Origin: Endozoicomonas sp965261315
GTDB lineage: Bacteria; Pseudomonadota; Gammaproteobacteria; Pseudomonadales; Endozoicomonadaceae
Direction: 5' to 3'
NCBI GenBank assembly: GCA_965261315.1
Contig: CBDHDM010000048.1
Span: 24,789 to 88,788, forward strand
DNA: 64,000 nucleotides
Shown: positions 27,099-35,906 of the stretch, in pieces
Layout: every line of letters begins with the position of its first letter
Position numbering within the stretch: position 1 is the first letter of the stretch
Translations under genes and position numbers: made by a program
The notes under the pieces: generated by a model
Database searches by the model: none
What the model saw: only the letters and a program-made list of their open reading frames with translations
What the model was told of the DNA's origin: nothing

Positions 27099-28001
27099 CT
27101 ACCCAGCCCTTGCAAACCACGCTTCAATAAACGCCAGAAAAAGCTTGAGCTTCCGGGTCATGAACCGGCGGTCTGTGTAAACTGCAAACATCTCCATGCT
27201 GCCAAAATGGTATTCAGGCATTATCCGGATCAACCGTCCGCTTTGCAGCTCTTCCTGAACATCTATTTCTGCCATACGGGCGATGCCCAGGCCTTCCAAC
27301 AAGAACTGTCGTCTGGCCATTGAGTTGTCAGTGACAATATCCCCTTGAATATCCACCTGAATTATTTTTTCACCATCCCCTACTTTGAGGTGGTTCACCT
27401 GCTTGCCAAAGCTATAAATAATCCAGTTATGTCCCGTCAGGTCTTCAGGTTGACTCGGCATTTCATGTTGCTCAAGATATTCCGCTGTCGCGCACAGGAT
27501 GAACGGACATTGAACAACTGAGCGAGCAACCAGTGCACTGGACGATAATGGACCAGGACGAAAGGCGACATCAATATTATCCGCAACCAGTTCCTTCAAC
27601 TGATCACTCATAATCAGCTCAATCCCGACCTTGGGGTACAGTCGTTTAAAAGCGGCAATTGCGGGAGTGATGTGACGGCTGCCGAAATTCGCCGAACAGG
27701 TCACCTTCAATGTACCCACCGGCTCTCCCTGCAGTTCAGCGATACGTTCTTCAGCGGTGTGGATTTCTGCCTGCACTTTCTGACAGCTGTAATAATACTC
27801 CCGCCCCACTTCAGTCAGGCTAAACTTTCGGGTGCTGCGATTTAATAACTTAATGCCCAGGCGTTCCTCCAGCTGCCGGATTTTCAAACTGACAGCGGCT
27901 TTTGATACCCCAAGCTGACGGGCTGCGGCAGTAAAACTCCCCTGGTGCACGACAGTGGCAAATACCAGCATTGATTCAACAGTACGACTCATAATGCTCA
28001 T
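27099..28001 (-). CDS. LysR-family regulator, divergent from aldo/keto reductase
   Basis: A 300-aa LysR-type regulator of the AaeR/DmlR-like group. The N-terminal winged helix contains GSFTAAARQLGVSKAAVSLKIRQLEERLGIKLLNRSTRKFSLTE (two abutting segments). The effector domain begins near residue 90 with GTLKVTCSANFGSRHI. It is transcribed divergently from the aldo/keto reductase gene with a 103-bp gap, the usual arrangement for a LysR regulator and its target. An ATG three codons inside (27992) is an equally good start. Confidence 0.9.
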   Translation of the reverse strand: MSIMSRTVESMLVFATVVHQGSFTAAARQLGVSKAAVSLKIRQLEERLGIKLLNRSTRKFSLTEVGREYYYSCQKVQAEIHTAEERIAELQGEPVGTLKVTCSANFGSRHITPAIAAFKRLYPKVGIELIMSDQLKELVADNIDVAFRPGPLSSSALVARSVVQCPFILCATAEYLEQHEMPSQPEDLTGHNWIIYSFGKQVNHLKVGDGEKIIQVDIQGDIVTDNSMARRQFLLEGLGIARMAEIDVQEELQSGRLIRIMPEYHFGSMEMFAVYTDRRFMTRKLKLFLAFIEAWFARAG

Positions 28002-28104
28002 TGTTTAAATTTACTGAACAGTGTTATAGCAAAAAGCGGTATTTACTAACAATAAGCAGAATCTATAATCCGTCGGGTGTTCAATTGACGGATGGTGAAT
28101 ACCG

Positions 28105-29082
28105 ATGAAATCGAGACAATTAGGTCAACAGGGTTTTGATGTCAGCGAAGTAGGCCTTGGCTGCTGGCAGCTTGGTAGTGACTGGGGCGCTGTCTCTGAA
28201 GAGTCCAGTCTCGCTATTCTCGCAGCAGCAGTGGACAACGGCGTCACTTTTCTTGATACCGCTGACGTTTATGGCAACGGCCTGAGCGAAACAATCATTG
28301 GTCAATTTCTTCGTCAATGCCAGAACCCTGTCAAGGTAGCCACCAAGTTTGGTCGCAAAGACGGCATGTTTCCAAACGGCTATACAGAAGAGGCCCTGCG
28401 TCGTGCCACTGGAGGTTCGCTGGAACGTCTTGACGTTGATTCGCTGGATCTGGTGCAACTCCACTGCATACCAACCGAAGTGTTGCGCAAAGGTGATGTA
28501 TTTGACTGGCTTCGTCGTCTGCAACAGGATGGCCTGATTCAACAGTTCGGTGCCAGTGTTGAGAGTGTTGAAGAGGGGCTGATCTGTCTGCAACAGGAAG
28601 GTCTCCTGTCATTGCAGGTGATTTTCAACCTGTTCCGGCAAAAACTGGCAACAGAGTTGTTGCCACAGGCTGAAGAAAAAGGGGTTGGCATTATTGTGCG
28701 ACTGCCGTTAGCCAGTGGTCTTCTGTCGGGTAAATACACCAAAGCGACCAGGTTCCCGGAAGATGACCACCGTAATTACAATCGTAACGGTGAGTTTTTT
28801 AACGTGGGTGAAACCTTTGCCGGGCTGCCCTTTGAAAAAGGGGTGGAACTTGCGGACCAGCTGAAAGGGTATCTGCCCGAGGGCATGAACCTGGCCCAGA
28901 TGGCGATGCGCTGGATTCTTGACCATAAAGCCGTTTCCACCATTATTCCTGGAGCCAGTACACCGGAGCAAGCCGCAAGAAACGCCAGAATTTCAGAAAT
29001 ATCTCTGCCTGAGTCTTTGATGCAGTCTCTTTATGAGTTTTACGCTTCTGAAGTGCAACAGCATATTCGCGGACCTTATTAA
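28105..29082 (+). CDS. Aldo/keto reductase
   Basis: A 325-aa NAD(P)H-dependent oxidoreductase of the AKR superfamily (TIM barrel). The catalytic tetrad is visible: Asp in FLDTADVYG, Tyr in the same motif, Lys in KVATKFGR and His in LVQLHCIP. The C-terminal cofactor region STIIPGASTPEQAARNA is intact. It resembles the YajO/IolS-like group with MxWILDHKAVSTIIPG. The substrate is unknown. Likely control is by the divergent LysR protein. Confidence 0.92.
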   Translation: MKSRQLGQQGFDVSEVGLGCWQLGSDWGAVSEESSLAILAAAVDNGVTFLDTADVYGNGLSETIIGQFLRQCQNPVKVATKFGRKDGMFPNGYTEEALRRATGGSLERLDVDSLDLVQLHCIPTEVLRKGDVFDWLRRLQQDGLIQQFGASVESVEEGLICLQQEGLLSLQVIFNLFRQKLATELLPQAEEKGVGIIVRLPLASGLLSGKYTKATRFPEDDHRNYNRNGEFFNVGETFAGLPFEKGVELADQLKGYLPEGMNLAQMAMRWILDHKAVSTIIPGASTPEQAARNARISEISLPESLMQSLYEFYASEVQQHIRGPY

Positions 29083-29246
29083 CCTGGGTTCTGATTTTTC
29101 CTGACAGTGAGTGGGTTCCAGCTCCGGAGCAGGCCCGGAGAGATACGTTGATTGCTGATTTACCGCTGTTATCCGATGTCATTAACGACAGTTTTCCGAT
29201 GTTTTTACGTTCAAAATTCTCATCAATTTATTCGAGATCTATACTG

Positions 29247-29783
29247 ATGCAACCGATGATTTCCAGACTCCTGTCCGCCAGCGTGTTGATAATGTCGCTG
29301 TTCAGTGTCTTTTCTGCGCAGGCTGATGAGGCGCAGTCGCAGATTAACCATATTCGGGATACCCTGGAAATTACGAATCTGGTGAACACCTTTACCATCT
29401 ATCTCGACGAGGCACAGATTGACAAGTATGCCGATACATTCGCCGAAGGTGGTCGTTTCAAGATTGAAAACGAACAGGGTAAAATCACGATTAATCTGGA
29501 AAAGAGCAAACTGGTCGGCTTTTTTACGCCCCGGTTTGCAGCGTTCAAAAAGAACGGGCAGCAACGCCGCCACCTGTTTACTAACGTGAGCATCGTTAAA
29601 CAGTCCGATAGAAATGCCACCGTGATGCTCAACGCTTTGCTGACCAGTACCCAGAACAATACGCTGTCTCTGGTGACCACCATGACCTACGACCTGCAAT
29701 TGGTGAAAACCAACAGTGGTCAGTGGAAGTTTACCGAAGTGGTATCAAAACTGGATCGGGCTCTTGACGCAAAAGTTGATTGA
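29247..29783 (+). CDS. Secreted SnoaL-like (NTF2-fold) protein
   Basis: The ATG at 29247 gives 178 aa with a signal peptide (MQPMISRLLSASVLIMSLFSVFSAQA). The mature part is a SnoaL_4/NTF2-like domain: DTLEITNLVNTFTIYLDEAQIDKYADTFAEGGRFKI, HLFTNVSIV and MTYDLQLVKTNSGQWKFTEV. An upstream in-frame start (29148) would mask the signal. Proteins of this fold bind or isomerise small hydrophobic molecules; nothing specific can be assigned. It follows the aldo/keto reductase gene by 165 bp. Confidence 0.75.
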   Translation: MQPMISRLLSASVLIMSLFSVFSAQADEAQSQINHIRDTLEITNLVNTFTIYLDEAQIDKYADTFAEGGRFKIENEQGKITINLEKSKLVGFFTPRFAAFKKNGQQRRHLFTNVSIVKQSDRNATVMLNALLTSTQNNTLSLVTTMTYDLQLVKTNSGQWKFTEVVSKLDRALDAKVD

Positions 29784-29813
29784 TCTTTGCTGAATGCCAC
29801 ACCATCAGAATCA

Positions 29814-30131
29814 ATGAAGCTGGTTTCAATCAGTTTCATTGATTCCCCTGAAAAGTGCCTCCCGTTAAAACACAGCTACCGCTGGGAAGCCATCTCGAAT
29901 GCTGCCGGATTCTCTGCCGTCCCCAGTGGAGCAAGAACCCGGCGAGATATTTTTATGCCCTTCTGGGGTGGTGGTCGCTACGCTGATTTCTGGACAGCCA
30001 CGGCAGGTAACGATAACGATGCATGGATCAGAAGTCTGGTCTGGAGTCCCTGGCATCCGGGTACCAATCAGATTTTCAGAGATAAACTGAGCAAGGAGTA
30101 TGGCTACTCTATTCGCTGTGTGCAGGACTGA
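29814..30131 (+). pseudogene. C-terminal fragment of a FISUMP (Fib_succ_major) domain protein
   Basis: The frame contains NAAGFSAVPSGARTRRD, FWTATAGNDNDAW and the ending YGYSIRCVQD. This fits the second half of the Fibrobacter succinogenes major paralogous domain (NASGFxALPAG..., FWSST...AW, GFSVRCVKD). The first half of the domain and any signal peptide are missing, and no good ribosome-binding site is seen, so I call it a 5'-truncated remnant. It marks the beginning of a run of broken genes. Confidence 0.6.
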
Positions 30132-30188
30132 CTCTTTTTTCACGCTTAACCGGTTATTTTTTCACATACGCAATAAAAGGGTTATTGA

Positions 30189-30647
30189 ATGAAGTTAAAT
30201 CGGCGACGAGGCTTGATGGCCTTGACGTTCATTGGTGTTGCTGCGGGTATCGGTCTGTTACTCGCCCATGTTCTGCAGCAGGGCGGACAGAAAGCGGATA
30301 TTTCTGAGGTGCAACAGGCAAGCATCTGGCAGGGACAGGAAATGGTAAACCCGCAACCGATGACTGAGTCGTCGGACAGGTGGACACGTCTTCGCAAAAA
30401 TTTATTTGACGACAGTTACCCGCGCAGGCCCACCGAGCCGCTACCCATGGTGACACCTTCTGCAGAGGAACTATCAGTATTGCCGGAATCAGGCTTGCGT
30501 GCTACCTGGTTTGGACATGCCACGGCACTGGTTGAAATCGATGGTGCCAGGGTCTTGATTGATCCCATGTGGAGTGAACGGGCATCGCCCATTCCCGGAA
30601 CTTATACCACCTGGCCGCGACACGCTTCGATTACTGTAAATCATTAA
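30189..30647 (+). pseudogene. N-terminal fragment of MBL-fold hydrolase (NAPE-PLD/UlaG-like)
   Basis: A 152-aa product starts with an N-terminal membrane anchor (residues ~8-28) and reaches the first strands of a metallo-beta-lactamase fold: WFGHATALVEIDGARVLIDPMWSERASP (two overlapping motifs). This is characteristic of the NAPE-PLD-like group. The HxHxDH zinc motif, which should come ~30 residues later, is absent because homology stops near 30600, where an antisense LysR fragment begins. It is a truncated, presumably inactive gene created by rearrangement. Confidence 0.75.
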
Positions 30648-30866
30648 ACCTGCGGGAATCTGCTCATGCAATGGAATCAGGCGAATATGATTCCACTTGT
30701 GGTATTTGAATGAGGCAGGGACAATCGCAATAGACTGTCCGTACGCCACGAATGCCACCATGGTGTGAGGTTCTTTCACCTCATTATGAATCATTGGATG
30801 GAATCCACACTCCGTACACTTCTGAATAACCAGTTCGGTTTGTGCGGAGCGGCTTCTGGCCATGAT
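30640..30866 (-). pseudogene. C-terminal fragment of a LysR-family regulator
   Basis: The minus frame reads VIQKCTECGFHP, then VAFVAYGQSIAIVPASF and HIRLIPL. This is the typical last third of a LysR effector domain (CxxAGF..., VAAGxGVALVPAS). No DNA-binding domain is present on either side. It abuts the MBL fragment (~30640) at one end and the malQ remnant (~30918) at the other. Confidence 0.65.
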
Positions 30867-30917
30867 GACCATTTTTTCACCCCGCGGATTCGTATCATAA
30901 GAGCATAATCTCTGTAA

Positions 30918-31475
30918 TCAACTGGTGCCAGGTACATTTACCGGGGTATCCAACATCATGCAGTCTTCCAGCTGGATCAGCGTTACCTTGGCATTCGAGC
31001 GCACCAGATAGTAATAAAGCCTTTCCATCAGCTCCCGTGAAAATGTCATGCTATTGATATCTTCGGCATCAATGCCTGATGGTAACTCTCCGATCTCTGC
31101 CAGTGTATTCAGCAGTGCTACTTTAACCGAATGTCTCTCTGCCTTCTCGTGCTGGCAACGCTCTGCTTCATAAATACCCAGCTCTTGCAGAAAATCAATA
31201 TCCTGACAGTTCCACCATGCACGCAATGTCGGCGTATCATGGTTAGTCATACAGGCCAGAGTTCTGGCCGGGTAATCCTCAGGTGCAGTAAATCTTTTAT
31301 CTTCTGACTGTTCAAAGTATGGGTATCTGAACGGACTTTTGCCAGCTTATCCTGGAACTCAGGATCATCAATGAACTTTCGGGCATCATCACTATATTGA
31401 AACTCTTCAATGCCCTCGACATCGAGATACAGAGGATTGATAAAGTTTCTGCTTGAAGGGCTATACGGGCTCCGG
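30918..31475 (-). pseudogene. malQ: malQ (4-alpha-glucanotransferase) remnant with internal deletion
   Basis: From the IS boundary leftwards the minus strand encodes SPYSPSSRNFINPLYLDVEG, an N-terminal MalQ segment. It then jumps in another frame to FTAPEDYPARTLAC, MTNHDTPTLRAWW and, near the end, LIQLEDCMMLDTPVNVPGT, the C-terminal MalQ signature. The central catalytic barrel is missing (junction near 31310), the 5' end is cut by the IS at 31476 and the last residues are cut at ~30918. The gene is dead. Confidence 0.8.
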
Positions 31476-33100
31476 CAGCAATTCCCGATGAATTCCGGAG
31501 CCTTACTACCACGCAACACGCAGAGGAAGCAATAAAAACTCACCCGCACAATTTATCGACTAAAATTGATCTTTACTAAATCATCGTCGTCGGATCAATT
31601 ATGGGTACTGCCATACAGAAAAAAGTCAGGCAATTCAGTGCTACTTATCTCATAAAAACAGTTTCTGAATGCTTTGAAAAAATAACTGATCACCGTCCCA
31701 ATCAGTGCATCATTCCATTTGCCAATTTTCCTAAATCTGCTTTTGCCATGATGCATCAAAAGTGTGATTCGCTGTTAGCATTCGATGAGGAAAGGCTCGA
31801 CGAAGTATGCTGCCATAATCTCGAAAAACTTTACCATATTAAGGATGGTAGTGTTCCTTCTGACACAAGAATGAGAGAAGTTATTGACCCTGTAGATCCC
31901 GCCGAACTTAAGAAACCCTTCAAAGAACTATTCAACATTGTTCAGCGTAATGGAGCCCTGAAAGGATTCGAATTCAAATGCGGAAAGCTAAAAGACCATT
32001 ACCTCCTTCCTATTGATGGCACTGGTCTTTTTTATTCAGGAACCTGTCGTTGTGATGACTGTTGCATCATGAATGAAGGCAAAAAGAATGAAGCCTATTA
32101 TCACAATATTATGGGTGGGTGTATTGTCCATCAAAATCAGAAAACCGTGATTCCTTTAGCACCGGAAGCCATTTGCAAACAAGATGGTACGACAAAAAAT
32201 GATTGTGAAAAAGCGGCTATCCGACGTTTTCTGGCACAGGTAAAACACGACCACCCGCAACTAAAACTGGTCATTCTTCTCGATGGCTTATACGCTGACA
32301 ATCCCACCATTGCTCTGATCAAGAAGTATGGCTGGCACTATATTATCGTCGCAAAAGATGGCAATCATGTGTCGCTTATTGAGGCCATGAATGAGCTTTA
32401 TGATCAGGGTGAAGTTAAGCACCACACCATCGTTGATAAAGAGAACAATACAACTCACAGATTCCGCTATGCAAATAATGTAACCCTGAATCTGCAGGAT
32501 GATGCAGAGCAGGTCAATGTCCTGGATTATATTGAAATTGATAAAGCGGGTAATTCGCATGTCTGGTGTTGGATAACCGATATTGAATTGACTAAAAAGA
32601 CAGTTGAATCCGTCATGAGAGGAGGTCGTTGTAGATGGCATATTGAGAATCAAACGTTTAACACCCTGAAGAACCAGGGCTATCAACTTGAGCACAGCTA
32701 TGGTCATGGCGAATATCACCTGGCTACGAATTTCGCCTACCTTACATTCCTGGCTTTTCTTTTCGATCAGATTCAGGAGTTGGCTTGTCCACGATTTCAA
32801 AAAGCTTTAAATAAACCAGCGAAGCCAACACGAAAACGATTATGGAAAAAAATAACCAGTTTTTTTCTTACCTTGATGATTGATAGTTGGGATGCTTTGT
32901 TCAAGGCAATTGCACACGGTTGCAAATCCCAGAAGCTGGCATTTGATACTTCCTAATGCGGTAGATAGCCAGGTATTCAGGGTTAGAGAAGATGAATTTT
33001 TCCAGCGCAGAGTCGCTATTGTTTTTCTTTTTTCCTGAGCATTTTGAGTACGCCTACGCATCTGATAAAGATGTTGTCGTGTAATCGTCGGGAGTGGCTG
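31476..33100 (+). mobile_element. IS4-superfamily insertion sequence, copy 1 (1,625 bp)
   Basis: Boundaries come from comparison with the second copy (38947-40571): identity begins at CAGCAATTCCCGATGA and ends at TCGTCGGGAGTGGCTG. The ends form imperfect inverted repeats of ~18 bp (CAGC-A-TCCCGA-GA pattern). I see only two differences between the copies (32677 G/A, 33010 G/A). No target duplication is visible at either end, so flanks have been rearranged. The left end interrupts malQ. Confidence 0.9.
31601..32956 (+). CDS. DDE transposase of IS copy 1
   Basis: A 451-aa transposase. DDE residues are apparent in LLPIDGTGLFYSG (first Asp), LVILLDGLYADNP (second Asp) and CRWHIENQTFNTLKNQGY (Glu within a YREK-like RWxIEN context), which places it in the IS4 superfamily. 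A CxCxxC cluster (CRCDDCC) follows the first Asp. The protein is identical to that of the second copy, and both are uninterrupted, so the element is probably active. Confidence 0.9.
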   Translation: MGTAIQKKVRQFSATYLIKTVSECFEKITDHRPNQCIIPFANFPKSAFAMMHQKCDSLLAFDEERLDEVCCHNLEKLYHIKDGSVPSDTRMREVIDPVDPAELKKPFKELFNIVQRNGALKGFEFKCGKLKDHYLLPIDGTGLFYSGTCRCDDCCIMNEGKKNEAYYHNIMGGCIVHQNQKTVIPLAPEAICKQDGTTKNDCEKAAIRRFLAQVKHDHPQLKLVILLDGLYADNPTIALIKKYGWHYIIVAKDGNHVSLIEAMNELYDQGEVKHHTIVDKENNTTHRFRYANNVTLNLQDDAEQVNVLDYIEIDKAGNSHVWCWITDIELTKKTVESVMRGGRCRWHIENQTFNTLKNQGYQLEHSYGHGEYHLATNFAYLTFLAFLFDQIQELACPRFQKALNKPAKPTRKRLWKKITSFFLTLMIDSWDALFKAIAHGCKSQKLAFDTS

Positions 33101-33121
33101 ATGAATTAGCATTGGCAATGA

Positions 33122-33790
33122 ATGATGAAAGCGCAGAAACTGGAGTTGATTGTTGAAAATGGATTGAATGAAATGCAGCACTACATTAATAGTGCAATGT
33201 ATAAAAAAGTAGACTTCCAGAAAGGCGATATACTATTAAGGCAGGGTGAACAGATCAAACATTTATTCTGGGTTGAGTCTGGATCATTTACAATTTCTCA
33301 TACTGCTGCCAATGGCCGAAAATTGAATTTGGGCCTGATACGATCCGATCAGAAAATTTTTGGGGAAGTCGAAATGTTTTCCAAAGCCGCTTGTCAGTTT
33401 GATCTGACAGCGTTTTCAGAATCCTCTGTCTATATTGTGCCTGTTGATGACATGATTGATATACTTATTAACAACCCATTCATCTCAATATGGATCAGCC
33501 ATTCAATTTCATTAAACTATGTATGCCGAACAGAGTTTACAGCGAATAGAATTCTTTACCCGCTTTCGTACAATATTGCTATGGATATATTTATAAATTA
33601 CATTACGGGAAAGTCTAAAGGTTTTGATCTTCAGTATAAAGAGGCCGAACGATTTGGCTGTTCTGAGAGAGTCTATATAAGGGAGGTTAAGAAGCTTGAA
33701 GCGAGCGGGATTATCCAACGAGAAAATGGAAAAATAGTTGAATTTGATAAAGATAAAATAATTGAATATCTGCACTTATTTTCGGGATAG
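33122..33790 (+). CDS. Crp/Fnr-family regulator (YeiL-like)
   Basis: A 222-aa protein with a cyclic-nucleotide-binding beta-roll (residues ~20-130; FQKGDILLRQGEQIKHLFWVESG) and a C-terminal helix-turn-helix (EAERFGCSERVYIREVKKLEASGIIQRENG). The residues that contact cAMP in Crp are not obvious, so the ligand is unknown; YeiL-like proteins are the closest type I recall. It starts 22 bp after IS copy 1, so IS-derived transcription may drive it. Composition is AT-rich compared with the surrounding genes, suggesting transfer. Confidence 0.8.
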   Translation: MMKAQKLELIVENGLNEMQHYINSAMYKKVDFQKGDILLRQGEQIKHLFWVESGSFTISHTAANGRKLNLGLIRSDQKIFGEVEMFSKAACQFDLTAFSESSVYIVPVDDMIDILINNPFISIWISHSISLNYVCRTEFTANRILYPLSYNIAMDIFINYITGKSKGFDLQYKEAERFGCSERVYIREVKKLEASGIIQRENGKIVEFDKDKIIEYLHLFSG

Positions 33791-33832
33791 TTGGTGGTGT
33801 TTTGATTGCTTTTGGATTCAAGGTTGCTGTCA
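33786..33832 (+). pseudogene. 47-bp relic of a LysE-family exporter 3' end
   Basis: The bases overlapping and following the Crp-like stop encode VGGVLIAFGFKVAVS. This closely matches the C-terminus (VGGVLIAFGIKVAAS) of the LysE-family gene at 46941-47555. The nucleotide identity is also visible (GGTGTTTTGATTGC). It suggests that a second LysE-type gene once stood here and lost everything but its tail. Confidence 0.6.
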
Positions 33833-33904
33833 GTAGATGCTGGATTTCAGTCTCTTTCCCATGCCGGATTCACAGAGCCAGAAGGCATGGGAACAATAGT
33901 GGCG

Positions 33905-34822
33905 TTAAAAAACGATGTTATATAAATAACCTGCGGTCACCGCCATGGTCAGAACGACGATCAAAAACGCGGCAATCAACTGATTGCGAAAGATAGACTT
34001 CAGTAAAATCACTTCCGTCAGGCTGGCACCAGCACTGCCGATAATCAGGGCCATCAGTGCCCCCATACCCATGCCTTTTCCAATCAAGACTGAGCTCAGG
34101 GGAATTAGTGCTTCGGCAGAGATATACAGCGGAATACCGATAACCGCGGCCACAGGGACGGCGAATACGTTCTCGCCACCGGCGACAGCACTGATAAAGT
34201 CCGTGGGTACAAAACCATAAACCACAGAACCAACAGCAACGCCCAGCGTGAGATAGGGCAATGCACTGACAAAATCAGCCCAGGTGTTTTTAGCCGTCTT
34301 TATCCACAGGCTATCCGGTGGTTGTTTTTGTGCACTACCGGCAGCCGCGCAGCTGACCGTTTCATTGTGCCCGACAAAGACCGAGGCTTTGACCTGATCT
34401 TCACAACCCATTTTTTCCAGTACATAGCCAGCAATGATCGACACTGTTAATGCGACGGACGCGTAGAGTACGGCAACCCCGATACCAAATGAAAACGACA
34501 GAAGCCCCAGAATCATCGGGTTTAGCAGTGGACTGGCAAACAGGAATACCATGATACTACCGAAGTTGGCTTTCGCCCGCAGCAATCCTTTCAGAAATGG
34601 AATCGTGGTTGCAGAACAAAAGGGCGTAACGGCTCCCAGCAAAGCGGCGATGATCAGCCCTCTCTGGTTACCTAGTATTTTCTGTACTTTTTCTGGAGGC
34701 AGAAAGTGCTGAATGATGCCAACCACATAGCTCAGAACAAGAAAAAGAACGACCAGTTGCCCCCCGAGGTATAAAAACATACGGGTTGTGTCCTGAAGCA
34801 TCAGGAGTATTTCTGACGACAT
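33905..34822 (-). CDS. Permease of the ArsP/UPF0718 family
   Basis: A 305-aa membrane protein with about eight hydrophobic segments and the family motif TPFCSATTIP (~residue 66), followed by FASPLLNPMI. The family (PF03773) includes ArsP, which exports trivalent organoarsenicals, but many members have unknown substrates. Its motif has one Cys, whereas the permease beside the ars operon has CSCST. A central cytoplasmic loop (~145-180) separates two bundles. It is divergent from an ArsR regulator, with two identical palindromes between them. Confidence 0.85.
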   Translation of the reverse strand: MSSEILLMLQDTTRMFLYLGGQLVVLFLVLSYVVGIIQHFLPPEKVQKILGNQRGLIIAALLGAVTPFCSATTIPFLKGLLRAKANFGSIMVFLFASPLLNPMILGLLSFSFGIGVAVLYASVALTVSIIAGYVLEKMGCEDQVKASVFVGHNETVSCAAAGSAQKQPPDSLWIKTAKNTWADFVSALPYLTLGVAVGSVVYGFVPTDFISAVAGGENVFAVPVAAVIGIPLYISAEALIPLSSVLIGKGMGMGALMALIIGSAGASLTEVILLKSIFRNQLIAAFLIVVLTMAVTAGYLYNIVF

Positions 34823-34830
34823 GTAAACCT

Positions 34831-34844
34831 CATTTCATGAAATG
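34831..34844. promoter_or_regulatory. Palindrome CATTTCATGAAATG, probable ArsR operator 1
   Basis: A 14-bp perfect palindrome 9 bp upstream of the permease start. Its core ATTTCATGAAA recurs at 34890-34900, 58 bp (centre to centre) nearer the arsR gene, on the other side of the shared promoter region. Confidence 0.65.
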
Positions 34845-34889
34845 ATGAATTGATTGCGGCATTGTATCTTTTTTGTTTGATAAATCAAT

Positions 34890-34900
34890 ATTTCATGAAA
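34890..34900. promoter_or_regulatory. Palindrome ATTTCATGAAA, probable ArsR operator 2
   Basis: Second copy of the same core, 48 bp upstream of the ArsR start codon. Two identical sites in a divergent ArsR/permease intergenic region fit autoregulated repression of both promoters. Confidence 0.65.
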
Positions 34901-34948
34901 CTATGTATTGTTATATAGTCCAGGCCAATGATTTTCAGGAGACAGGCT

Positions 34949-35245
34949 ATGGATCTTTTACAGTGCTCAAAAGTACTCAAAGAACTGGGAAACTCAGAAC
35001 GACTGCGGGTATTCCAGGCGTTGTCTGATGTTGGCGACACCGGTATAACGGTGGGAGAGCTGGGTGAACGACTTGAAATCAAAGGTTCGACGCTGTCTAA
35101 CTACCTGTCAAACCTGACAGCTGTGAATCTGGTGATCCAGACACGGGAAGGTAAATCCATCCGCTGTACAGCCAATTACGCAACATTTGATGATGCCATA
35201 GCGGTGATTTGTAAAAATTGTGGCAAGCAGCCTGCCGTGTTTTAA
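34949..35245 (+). CDS. ArsR/SmtB-family repressor
   Basis: A 98-aa winged-helix repressor from ATG 34949, preceded by AGGAG at 34937-34942. An upstream in-frame ATG (34928) lies before that ribosome-binding site. The recognition helix is in ITVGELGERLEIKGSTLSNYLSNL. Cysteines at residue 6 and in a C-terminal CKNCG pair could bind a metal or metalloid; the classical CxCxxC of E. coli ArsR is absent. Divergent from the ArsP-type permease it presumably controls. Confidence 0.85.
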   Translation: MDLLQCSKVLKELGNSERLRVFQALSDVGDTGITVGELGERLEIKGSTLSNYLSNLTAVNLVIQTREGKSIRCTANYATFDDAIAVICKNCGKQPAVF

Positions 35246-35362
35246 ATTCTACTGTTATTGAGCCTCCAGTCATCGACCTCTCAGAGACCTCTCAGAGGTT
35301 GACTCGTCTATTAGTGAAGGGTTTACAGTGCCCCAATCGATCCTGTTGTTGGTGTGTATCCT

Positions 35363-35848
35363 ATGAACTTTCAAGATAATCAGTTGACTGTAAAACCTAT
35401 GGACAGCGTTGAGCGGACTCATACGATTTATGTGGATTACGAGCCAGGGGTTGCCGCCAGACTGTTCTCTGCTGAGGGCGAGATTTGCTGGGTTCCCGGT
35501 TGGACCGCAACGCTTTTGAAAGGCGATGGTTTCAATAAACACGACCTCTTTCTGAATACTCAGGGTACGCTTTTCATCGTCAATGAGTTTGATGTGGATA
35601 ATGGCCAGATCGCATACTCCCGTATTGCACCGAGCATCAGTGCCGGGACCATTAATATTACCCTGAAACCGGAAGGCAAAGGTTCTGCAGTACAAGTCAC
35701 TTACCGGTTAACCGCATTATCAGAAGAGGGTGTTGAGTCGGTCAAAAAGATGACTGAAGAAGGGTTCAGGGAAGAAATGATTGAATGGGAAGCCAATATA
35801 AAGAATCAGAAGGCTGCTATTGACCAGTGGTTGATCCGTCATAATTGA
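35363..35848 (+). CDS. SRPBCC-fold protein, cytoplasmic copy
   Basis: A 161-aa protein from ATG 35363 (an in-frame GTG at 35354 is possible). The segment VAARLFSAEGEICWVPGWTATLLKGDGF, the strand TLFIVNEFDVDNGQIAYSRIAP and the long C-terminal helix are typical of the SRPBCC/START-like hydrophobic-ligand fold. No signal peptide is present. The following gene is a paralogue with a signal peptide. Ligand and role are unknown. Confidence 0.65.
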   Translation: MNFQDNQLTVKPMDSVERTHTIYVDYEPGVAARLFSAEGEICWVPGWTATLLKGDGFNKHDLFLNTQGTLFIVNEFDVDNGQIAYSRIAPSISAGTINITLKPEGKGSAVQVTYRLTALSEEGVESVKKMTEEGFREEMIEWEANIKNQKAAIDQWLIRHN

Positions 35849-35906
35849 TCATTGATGAATGAATATTCCCTGCCTAATTGGCAGGGAATCAGGCAGTGAG
35901 TGTTAA

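Noticed and set aside
31476..33100. Target-site duplication around IS copy 1 or copy 2
   Set aside because: Flanking bases differ at both ends and also fail to match crosswise between the two copies.
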